13,612 nt of DNA, taken from the NCBI GenBank assembly GCA_947625565.1, contig CANQOU010000023.1, positions 1 through 13,612 of the forward strand, in the 5' to 3' direction. Shown piece by piece: positions 1 to 6,226 of this stretch. Position 1 is the stretch's first letter. Every line of letters starts with the position of its first letter. This DNA is from an uncultured Clostridia bacterium (lineage in GTDB: Bacteria > Bacillota > Clostridia > TANB77 > CAG-508). Under the pieces are notes generated by a model. The model ran no database searches and had not been told where the DNA came from. It saw only the letters and a list, made by a program, of their open reading frames with translations. A program made the translations under genes and the position numbers.

Positions 1-323
1 CAATGAAAGGAATGCTTGACCCTAAATTTGAAGAAAAAGTAATTGGAAATGTAGAAGTAAGACAAACATTTAAAATATCAAATGTAGGAACTATTGCAGG
101 AAGCTATGTTGTAAGTGGAAAAGTAGAAAGAAATGCAGGCGTTAGAGTTATACGTGAAAATGTAGTTATTCATGAAGGAAAACTTGCCACATTAAAGAGA
201 TTTAAAGACGATGTTAAAGAGGTAACAAAAGGATTCGAATGTGGTATACAAATTGAAAACTATGATGACATTAAAGAAGGAGACAACATTGAAGTATATG
301 TAATGGAAGAGATAAAAAGATAA
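1..323 (+). CDS. infB: Translation initiation factor IF-2, C-terminal fragment (5' end outside window)
   Basis: This is the last part of IF-2, the GTPase that places initiator fMet-tRNA on the 30S subunit and promotes subunit joining. The reading frame is open to the left edge of the window, so the ATG at position 3 is internal (the preceding codon ends in CA), not a start. The visible 106 residues match the C-terminal domains of IF-2: MKGMLDPKFEEKVIG, then EVRQTFK, VGTIAGSYV, RNAGVRVIRENVV, a KLATLKRFKDDVKEV block, and the terminal FECGIQIENYDDIKEGD. In the family this region holds the fMet-tRNA-binding C2 domain. The G domain lies upstream, outside the window. The next gene, rbfA, starts 17 bases after the TAA, as in the usual Firmicute nusA-infB-rbfA operon. 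Identification is very secure; only completeness is unknown. Confidence 0.97.
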   Translation, partial: MKGMLDPKFEEKVIGNVEVRQTFKISNVGTIAGSYVVSGKVERNAGVRVIRENVVIHEGKLATLKRFKDDVKEVTKGFECGIQIENYDDIKEGDNIEVYVMEEIKR

Positions 324-340
324 TTAAAGAGGTGTAAATT

Positions 341-700
341 ATGCCAACAAATAATAATCGATTAAATCGAATTGACGAAGAGTACAGAAAAGAATTGAGT
401 AATATTATAGATAGAGAATTAAAAAATCCAAATATTACAGGAATGATAAGTGTTACAAAAGTTAAAGTAACAAATGACTTAAAATATGCTAAAGTTTCAG
501 TTAGTATTTTAAATTCAAAGGATGTAAAAGCAACATTAGCAGGGCTAAAGAAATCTTCAGGATTTATCAGAACAGAACTAGCAAAAAGAATAAATTTGCG
601 AAACACGCCTGAATTAATATTTGAATTAGATGAATCACTCGAATATGGAGCAAGAATTGACTCAATTTTAAAGGAAATTATGCCAAAAAAAGAAGAATAA
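341..700 (+). CDS. rbfA: 30S ribosome-binding factor A
   Basis: This is RbfA, a small KH-fold protein that binds the 30S subunit during late 16S rRNA maturation and cold adaptation. It has 119 residues, the usual family size. It shows the N-terminal helix RIDEEYRKELSNII, the NPNITGMISVTKVKVTNDLKYAKV segment in two family blocks (about residues 29-52), and a C-terminal half ending with the NLRNTPELIFELDES signature. The family's Ala-x-Gly kink, which replaces the KH GxxG loop, reads Ser-Ser-Gly here (about residues 72-74). The start is an ATG with an AGAGGTG ribosome binding site about 6 bases upstream. It sits between infB and nrnA in one operon. The nrnA start follows its TAA by 10 bases, with the nrnA ribosome binding site abutting the stop, so translation is probably coupled. 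Confidence 0.95.
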   Translation: MPTNNNRLNRIDEEYRKELSNIIDRELKNPNITGMISVTKVKVTNDLKYAKVSVSILNSKDVKATLAGLKKSSGFIRTELAKRINLRNTPELIFELDESLEYGARIDSILKEIMPKKEE

Positions 701-710
701 GGAGGAACAA

Positions 711-1664
711 ATGACATTAGATACAATTGTAGAAGAAATAAAAAAAGCAGATACTATAGCTATTCTAGCACACGAATCACCAGATGGAGATGCCATTGGT
801 AGTGTGCTAGCAATGGGGATAGCACTAGAAAATATGGGAAAAACTCCTGATAGAATAATAAGTGAATTTCCAAGAAAATTCGAATTTTTACCAGGAGCAA
901 ATAAAGTAAAGCCAAATAGTAATATAGAAAAATATGATTTAGCAATTGCACTAGATTGTGCAGACTTAAGAAGACTAGATGGAAAAGAATATTTTGAAAA
1001 TGCAAAAAAAACAATTGTTATTGACCATCATGGTTCAAATACAATGTATGGTGATATAAATTTTGTTAATCCTGTCTCACCAGCGTGTTGTGAAATTTTA
1101 GTAGGAATATTTACATATTTTGAATTAGACATACATCAAGATTTAGGAAGTTGTATTTTAACTGGAATTATAACAGATACAGGAGGATTTAAATATCAAG
1201 GAATAACTCCTGAAACTTTTGAATTTACAGCAGAGTTGTTGCGTAAAGGTGTAAATGTTTCAGAAATATATGAAAAGGCACAAGAAACAAGAACAAAATC
1301 CAATTTTGAATTACTAAAAAGAACTTGTGACAGAATGGAAATGTTTGAAGATGGAAAAGTAGCATTTACATATATTACAAATCACGATGAAGAAGAGGTT
1401 AATGCAGAACCAGGAGACCATGAAGGATTAGTAGAAATCGGAAGAGGAATAGAAGGAGTAGAGGTTTCAATATTTATTAGACAAGTTGATAATGAACAAA
1501 AATATAAAATATCTATGCGTTCTACAAATAATGTAAATGTTTCTGATATTTGCTATTTATTTGGTGGTGGTGGACACCCTAGAGCAGCAGGATGCGTTAT
1601 TCAAGGAACAATCGAGCAAGTTAAAGAAAAGATTTTAAAAGAAGTACATAATGCTATGAAATAA
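711..1664 (+). CDS. nrnA: DHH/DHHA1 phosphoesterase, NrnA-type oligoribonuclease / pAp phosphatase
   Basis: This is a DHH-family phosphoesterase of the NrnA type. In Firmicutes NrnA degrades nano-RNAs from the end and dephosphorylates 3'-phosphoadenosine 5'-phosphate; related members hydrolyse cyclic-di-nucleotide products. The 317 residues match the usual 310-320. Metal-site motifs are visible in order: H21-x-x-x-DGD (25-27), the DCAD motif near residue 83, the name-giving D105-H-H, ITDTGGF near 152-158, and the DHHA1 substrate motif GGGGH (285-289) followed by PRAAG. There is no membrane segment, GGDEF or PAS domain, so it is the cytosolic NrnA form rather than GdpP. The ATG has an AGGAGG site 5 bases upstream, overlapping the rbfA stop. 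Its place between rbfA and truB is the standard Firmicute order. The exact substrate preference cannot be read from sequence. Confidence 0.93.
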   Translation: MTLDTIVEEIKKADTIAILAHESPDGDAIGSVLAMGIALENMGKTPDRIISEFPRKFEFLPGANKVKPNSNIEKYDLAIALDCADLRRLDGKEYFENAKKTIVIDHHGSNTMYGDINFVNPVSPACCEILVGIFTYFELDIHQDLGSCILTGIITDTGGFKYQGITPETFEFTAELLRKGVNVSEIYEKAQETRTKSNFELLKRTCDRMEMFEDGKVAFTYITNHDEEEVNAEPGDHEGLVEIGRGIEGVEVSIFIRQVDNEQKYKISMRSTNNVNVSDICYLFGGGGHPRAAGCVIQGTIEQVKEKILKEVHNAMK

Positions 1665-1685
1665 AACATTGAGGAGGAAGAAAAA

Positions 1686-2553
1686 ATGCAAGATGGAATT
1701 ATCAATGTTTTCAAACCAAAAAACTGGACTTCACATGATATAGTTGCAGTCATAAAAAAAATCACCGGAGCAAAAGTAGGACATACAGGAACATTAGACC
1801 CCTTAGCACAAGGGGTTTTACCTATTTTGGTTGGAAAAGGAACTCGGAGTTGAAAAATACTTAAATAATCATGATAAAACTTATGAAGTAGAATTAGCAC
1901 TTGGAAAAAAAACAACAACATTAGATGAAGAAGGAGAAATTGTAGAAGAAAGAAAAGTGCCAGAAAAACTATTTGATGTGGAAAAAATAAATAATGTATT
2001 ACAAAGCTTTGTTGGAAAAATAAAACAAACTCCACCAATATATTCTGCAATAAAAGTAAATGGAAAAAAACTTTATGAATATGCTAGGAAGGGAAAAAAA
2101 GTGGAAATTCCAACTAGAGAAGTTAATATATATAATATTCAATTACAGGATATTGATAAAAATATAAACATTATAAAATTTAAAGTAGAATGTAGTAAAG
2201 GTACATATATAAGAACTCTATGTGAAGATATAGCTCAAAAATTAGGAACAATAGGCTATATGAAAAATCTAATTAGAACAAAAGTAGGAAATTTTAACAT
2301 AGAAGATTCAACTTCAATAGAAGAATTGAGAGAAAATAAGGAGATACTTGAAGAAAAAATAATACCAATTGAAACAATATTTAGAGATAAAAAGATAATA
2401 ACTTTAAATGAAGAAAAAATACGACATTTTCTAAATGGTGTTAAATTATCTACTCCAAATCCAGATGGAATATATCGTATATACCAAAAAAACAAATTTA
2501 TTGGAATTGGTATAATAGAAAAAAAATTGTTAAAGAGAGATATAATTTTGTAA
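1686..2553 (+). pseudogene. truB: tRNA pseudouridine(55) synthase TruB, frameshifted
   Basis: TruB makes pseudouridine 55 in the T-loop of tRNAs. Translation from ATG 1686 (GAGGAGG site upstream) gives a normal TruB N-terminus with DGIINVFKPK, WTSHDIV and the active-site block GHTGTLDPLAQGVLP, where Asp38 is the expected catalytic residue. It then hits TGA at 1851-1853, after only 55 codons. From about 1849 the next frame continues without a gap: VEKYLNNHDKTYEV, the IYSAIKVNGKKLYEYAR motif, and CSKGTYIRTLCEDIAQKLG, ending at TAA 2551-2553. Skipping one base at 1846-1848 (CGGA read as CGA) restores about 288 residues and aligns GKGTRVEKYL to the family's GKxTKLSKYL. A TTG at 1831 opens the second frame, but that product would lack the catalytic Asp. 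This may be a genuine mutation, an assembly error, or, less likely, +1 recoding. Confidence 0.88.
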
Positions 2554-2588
2554 AACACTTCATATATTTTGATATGTGAGGTGTTTTT
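2552..2588 (+). terminator. Perfect 16-bp hairpin after truB, with T tract; also contains the next gene's ribosome binding site
   Basis: Bases 2552-2567 pair with 2572-2587 (16 pairs, two of them G-U, loop TTTG at 2568-2571), and the 3' arm ends in a run of T to 2588. This resembles a Rho-independent terminator, though the stem is AT-rich. It overlaps the truB stop codon (2551-2553). Its 3' arm contains GAGGTG (2578-2583), the ribosome binding site 5 bases before ATG 2589. Whether it terminates, gates translation, or both is inferred from structure only. Confidence 0.6.
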
Positions 2589-3437
2589 ATGTATTATATC
2601 TATGAAAATGACAAGCCTAACTTTATATGTAGAACATTTAATATTATAGAATTAAAAGGAAATAAAATTATATTACCAAAAGGTGAAAAAAATAATAAAA
2701 AACAAATTCAGCTAGCAAAAAGGACATATGAAATTATGAAAAAAATGAATAGTACAAAAATTGTATTGAGTAAAAAATTACAAAAACAAAACGAGTATCT
2801 AAATCAATTACAAACATATCCATTAGAAATTTGTGATGGAAGATGGCTGTTTTTTATGATACTTCCAGAAATTTTAGAATATATCCTAGAAAAACAAGAA
2901 ATAAAAAAAGAAGAAACAACAATACATATATTAGCAAATGATATAAGTGAAAATGTAATTGGATTTATAAAATTACTTACGGAAAATTATAAAACAATAT
3001 CAGTAGTTACTAAACATAGTGAAAAATTAAGAAAAATTGAAAACCAAATTTTGGAAGAAACAGGAACTGCAATTACTGTTATGAATAACAAAAGAAAAAG
3101 TTTACTGAAGGCTAAATTTATTATAAATATAGATTTTCCAGAAGAATTTATAAATCAATATTCTATATATGAAAATGCAATTATATTAGATGTTTTTGGA
3201 AATACGAAAATAAGAAAAAAGAGATTTAATGGTATAGTTATTTCAGACTATGACATTTGCCTTAAAAATAAAGAAGAATACATGATTGAAGAAGATTTAT
3301 TTTATCAAAAAGATTTGTATGAAGCAGAATTTTATAAAAAACAACCATATTTGTATGTTAGAGAAAAAATAAAGAAAGATGGCATGAAGATATCTGCTTT
3401 ATATAGCTTAAATGGTATTATTTTAAATTTTTCTTAA
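2589..3437 (+). CDS. Uncharacterised 282-residue protein with a possible Rossmann-like core
   Basis: I do not recognise this protein. It is lysine- and isoleucine-rich, with no signal peptide, clear membrane segment or cysteine-rich site, so it is probably cytosolic. Residues 1-60 look like beta strands followed by a basic helix. A hydrophobic stretch at 86-100 is too interrupted to be a confident membrane span. Residues 110-220 show alternating strands and helices (TIHILAND, helix 121-133, TISVV, helix 143-157, AITVM, AKFIINIDFPEEF, AIILDVFG). This is reminiscent of an NAD(P)-type Rossmann domain but lacks a GxGxxG loop. The C-terminus (252-282) reads PYLYVREKIKKDG then SALYSLNGIILN. The start is supported by GAGGTG 5 bases upstream, inside a hairpin. 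It takes the place where ribF often follows truB. Codon use matches its neighbours, so it looks native. Confidence 0.8.
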   Translation: MYYIYENDKPNFICRTFNIIELKGNKIILPKGEKNNKKQIQLAKRTYEIMKKMNSTKIVLSKKLQKQNEYLNQLQTYPLEICDGRWLFFMILPEILEYILEKQEIKKEETTIHILANDISENVIGFIKLLTENYKTISVVTKHSEKLRKIENQILEETGTAITVMNNKRKSLLKAKFIINIDFPEEFINQYSIYENAIILDVFGNTKIRKKRFNGIVISDYDICLKNKEEYMIEEDLFYQKDLYEAEFYKKQPYLYVREKIKKDGMKISALYSLNGIILNFS

Positions 3438-3453
3438 AATTCATATGAAAGCC

Positions 3454-3482
3454 TTTATTTTTTCTAATAAATGTAATATAAT
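3454..3482 (+). promoter_or_regulatory. Probable sigma-A promoter for the penicillin-binding protein gene
   Basis: A perfect TATAAT -10 box lies at 3477-3482 with a weak TTTATT -35 element at 3454-3459, separated by 17 bases. Transcription would start near 3489, leaving a leader of about 45 bases before ATG 3533. It is the only good promoter in the gap between the unknown gene and the PBP gene. AT richness makes chance matches common, hence moderate confidence. Confidence 0.5.
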
Positions 3483-3501
3483 ATAGATGTTTAAGATGGA
3501 A

Positions 3502-3514
3502 GGTATATTATACC
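3502..3514. repeat. 13-base perfect dyad in the PBP leader
   Basis: GGTATA-T-TATACC is a perfect inverted repeat lying about 13 bases past the predicted transcription start and just before the AAAGGGA ribosome binding site (3517-3523). As RNA it would form only a weak 4-bp stem, so an operator for a dimeric regulator is the more natural reading. This is an inference; no known regulator is assigned. Confidence 0.35.
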
Positions 3515-3532
3515 AGAAAGGGAAGAAAAACT

Positions 3533-6154
3533 ATGCCAAATAATAGAAAAAATGAAAGAAGGCAAAATGAAGCAACAAGACCATATAAAACAAAAAAAAG
3601 AAGAGTAGTACAAGATAAAGAAAGAAGAACAAGGAGAGTACCAGTGGCAAAACAGACAACAAGTGGAAAAAAGAAAAAGAATAAAAATAAATTTTCAACA
3701 AGACATCCAAAACTAATGCTATTTATAAAAATATTTATTATCCTATTATTACTATTATGTGTAATAGGCGCAGGAGTCATTGCAGCAATGTTTTTCGGTG
3801 TTTTTGGTGATGACTTTGAAATTACAAAAGAAGAATTGGAAATAAAAACAGCAAATTCTGTTGTACTTGATATAAATGGACAACTAATTACAGATTTAAG
3901 CAAAGACCAAAGTAGAAAAATTATTACATTAGACGAAATGTCTGAATACCTACCAAAAGCTTATGTTGCAATAGAAGATAAAAGATTTTATGACCATGAT
4001 GGAGTTGACTGGAAAAGAACAAGTGGAGCGATTATAAATACAGTTCTTAAAGGTGGTTCATCTTACGGAGGAAGTACTATCACTCAACAACTAGTAAAAA
4101 ATATTACAAATGAAAAAGAATCATCTGGAATGGCAGGTATTTTAAGAAAAGTAAAAGAATGGGCTAAAGCTTATCAAGTAGAAAGAATGATTTCAAAACA
4201 ACAAATTTTAGAGTTATACTTAAATATATTATTTATTGGAGGACAAGATATTCATGGAGTTGAGTTAGGTTCACAATATTATTTCAGTAAAAATGCAAAA
4301 GACCTAGATCTAGCAGAATGTGCATTTTTAGCTGGAATAAACAGTTCGCCAAATAGCTATAATCCATTTGATAAAAAAGAAACAGAAGAAGAACAAGCTA
4401 AATTAAATGAAAAGATAAAAAATAAAGTTTTGACAGTATTAAACGAAATGAAGGACCAAGGTCTTATAACAAATGAAGAGGACTATAATACAGCAGTTGC
4501 AAAAGCAGAAGCTGGAATTGAATTCAAAAAAGGAGATGTAGAAGGCTCAGCAAATTATTCATACCATACAGATGCAGCACTAAAACAGATTATCAACCAA
4601 GTTATGGAAGAAAAAAATGTAACTAGAGAGTTTGCAGAAAAATATGTATATAGTAGTGGCTTAACAATTTATACAACTTTAAATCCTGAAATACAGGCAA
4701 GAGTTGAACAAGAATTTGCAAAAACAAATTATCAGATAAAAGGTCGTGAAAAAAATAAAGATGGAAGTTATAAAAACGAGCATGCACAAGCAGGTATGGC
4801 AATTTTAGACTATAAAACAGGCCAAGTGGTAGCAGTTGGAGGGAATCTAGGAAATGCTACTGCATCAGGATGGAATAGAGCAACACAAATGGTAAGACAG
4901 CCAGGCTCTTCTATTAAACCAATTGCTGTGGTTGCACCAGCATTACAAGAAAGGGTTATAACAGCTGCAACAGTATATAATGATGTAAAAACAGATTTTG
5001 GTGGAGGATATTCGCCTAAAAATGAAGGTAGTTTCCTAGGTAATATGAATATAAGGAAATTTATAGCATTATCTCATAATGTTCCAGCAGTAAAAATCAT
5101 GAGAGAATTAACTGCAAAGAAATCTATGGATTATTTGGAAAAAATGGGAATATCAACTTTAGATAAAGAAAAAGACAATCATTTATCATTAGCAATAGGT
5201 GGAATAACACACGGTATTAGTCCATTAGAAATGGCAGCAGCTTATGGAACTATTGCAAATGATGGAATGTATATCGAACCAACATTTTATACAAAGGTAA
5301 TGGATGCAAATGGAAATGTAGTACTAACACCAAATCAAAAACAACAAAGAGTCTTTACAGAACAAGTTGCATATATAACAAGATCTATTACAGAAGAACC
5401 AACAAAGCCTGGAGGAACGGCAACATATTGCACAATTTCAGGAAAAGAAGTTTGTGCAAAAACAGGAACAACAGATGGCTCAAAAGATAGATGGTTATGT
5501 GGAATGACACCATACTACTCAGCTGCTGTATGGTTTGGATATGATGACCCAGAAGAAATCGTTTGGAATGCTTCTGCAAACCCAGCTGGAACAATTTGGT
5601 CAAATGTAATGAGAGATATTCATAAGAATTTAAAAAGTGCGAACTTTAATACACCGTCAGGAATTACACAAGCAACAGTTTGTAGAAAGACAGGATGTTT
5701 AGCAACAAATAGTTGTACAGATACTTATTCAGAAATGTTTACACAAGATAATTTACCAGAAAAATGTGAAGGACATGGAGTTCAAAAACTATGTAGCGAA
5801 ACTGGAAAAGTGGCAACAGAATATTGCCCATCAACAAAAAATAATAGCTATGGTGGAACACTTCCAAAAGAAAGTCTAAACTTATGGACTCCAAGTCAAA
5901 AATCAGCAGGTGGTAGAGTATCAGAAACTTGCCCAGTTCATACAAAACCAACAACTAATACAAGCAATGCAACTAATGTAACTAATACAGCAAGTGAAAA
6001 TAAAACAAATACAGCAAATACTGTTAAACCTAAAAATGAAACAACTGGAGGAAATACAACGAACACAACTGAAAAAAATACTCAAGCTAATAATTCAGCA
6101 GGAAACACTGCAGAAACTAAACCAAGTACTGATCCTGCAAAAAATGAAAATTAA
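3533..6154 (+). CDS. Class A penicillin-binding protein 1 (bifunctional transglycosylase/transpeptidase)
   Basis: This membrane-anchored enzyme polymerises lipid II into glycan strands and cross-links the peptides. Its 873 residues comprise a strongly basic cytoplasmic tail (1-60), one membrane helix (about 62-92), and a GT51 transglycosylase domain with E148-DKRFYDHDG (catalytic Glu148), GGSTITQQ (179-186) and a downstream QVERMISKQQILELYLN block. A linker follows, then the transpeptidase domain with S459-SIK462 (acylation serine), S514-HN516 and K643-TG645. All catalytic motifs are intact. The exported C-terminal half has about ten cysteines, and residues 806-873 form a Thr/Asn-rich low-complexity tail, probably wall-spanning. 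The ATG start has AAAGGGA 9 bases upstream; upstream ATGs at 3487 and 3496 are out of frame. It has its own likely promoter. It is related to B. subtilis PonA and clostridial PBP1. Confidence 0.95.
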   Translation: MPNNRKNERRQNEATRPYKTKKRRVVQDKERRTRRVPVAKQTTSGKKKKNKNKFSTRHPKLMLFIKIFIILLLLLCVIGAGVIAAMFFGVFGDDFEITKEELEIKTANSVVLDINGQLITDLSKDQSRKIITLDEMSEYLPKAYVAIEDKRFYDHDGVDWKRTSGAIINTVLKGGSSYGGSTITQQLVKNITNEKESSGMAGILRKVKEWAKAYQVERMISKQQILELYLNILFIGGQDIHGVELGSQYYFSKNAKDLDLAECAFLAGINSSPNSYNPFDKKETEEEQAKLNEKIKNKVLTVLNEMKDQGLITNEEDYNTAVAKAEAGIEFKKGDVEGSANYSYHTDAALKQIINQVMEEKNVTREFAEKYVYSSGLTIYTTLNPEIQARVEQEFAKTNYQIKGREKNKDGSYKNEHAQAGMAILDYKTGQVVAVGGNLGNATASGWNRATQMVRQPGSSIKPIAVVAPALQERVITAATVYNDVKTDFGGGYSPKNEGSFLGNMNIRKFIALSHNVPAVKIMRELTAKKSMDYLEKMGISTLDKEKDNHLSLAIGGITHGISPLEMAAAYGTIANDGMYIEPTFYTKVMDANGNVVLTPNQKQQRVFTEQVAYITRSITEEPTKPGGTATYCTISGKEVCAKTGTTDGSKDRWLCGMTPYYSAAVWFGYDDPEEIVWNASANPAGTIWSNVMRDIHKNLKSANFNTPSGITQATVCRKTGCLATNSCTDTYSEMFTQDNLPEKCEGHGVQKLCSETGKVATEYCPSTKNNSYGGTLPKESLNLWTPSQKSAGGRVSETCPVHTKPTTNTSNATNVTNTASENKTNTANTVKPKNETTGGNTTNTTEKNTQANNSAGNTAETKPSTDPAKNEN

Positions 6155-6173
6155 GCACAAAAATAATGAAATA

Positions 6174-6205
6174 AAATTAGCGGATTAGCAACAATCCGCT
6201 AATTT
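6174..6205. terminator. 13-bp perfect hairpin between the PBP gene and cysS
   Basis: Bases 6174-6186 pair perfectly with 6193-6205 around the loop AGCAAC, giving a stable stem with a GCGGAT/ATCCGC core. It lies 19 bases after the PBP stop. Its T tract in the + direction is poor (TTTAGACAT), while the minus-strand side is much more U-rich. It may end the PBP transcript, or be a leader or processing hairpin for cysS, whose ribosome binding site (AAAGGAGG) starts about 9 bases later. No T-box specifier or AGGGTGG-type antiterminator sequence is visible. Confidence 0.6.
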
Positions 6206-6226
6206 AGACATAAAAAGGAGGTAAAT

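Noticed and set aside
1601..2050. Minus-strand open frames inside nrnA, truB, cysS, galE and the PBP gene
   Set aside because: They are Leu/Phe-rich translations of the opposite strand of A-rich coding sequence, a usual artefact in AT-rich genomes, and none has a supporting ribosome binding site or recognisable family.
1831..2553. A TTG-started 240-codon frame as an independent gene
   Set aside because: It is the downstream piece of the frameshifted truB; it lacks the catalytic Asp block and has no proper ribosome binding site, so it is reported within the truB entry.
3438..3465. TTCATATGAA palindrome followed by a T-rich run, as a terminator for the unknown gene
   Set aside because: The palindrome is 10 bases with no room for a loop and no GC-rich stem, so it does not form a convincing terminator.
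3487..3500. Upstream ATGs at 3487 and 3496 as alternative PBP starts
   Set aside because: Both are out of frame with the PBP, and the ATG at 3533 has a well-placed ribosome binding site.
5994..6188. Small + strand frame overlapping the PBP tail
   Set aside because: It is an out-of-frame shadow of the low-complexity Thr/Asn repeat region, without its own ribosome binding site or coding character.
6155..6226. T-box riboswitch before cysS
   Set aside because: The leader is only about 70 bases and lacks the conserved T-box sequence and specifier stem.
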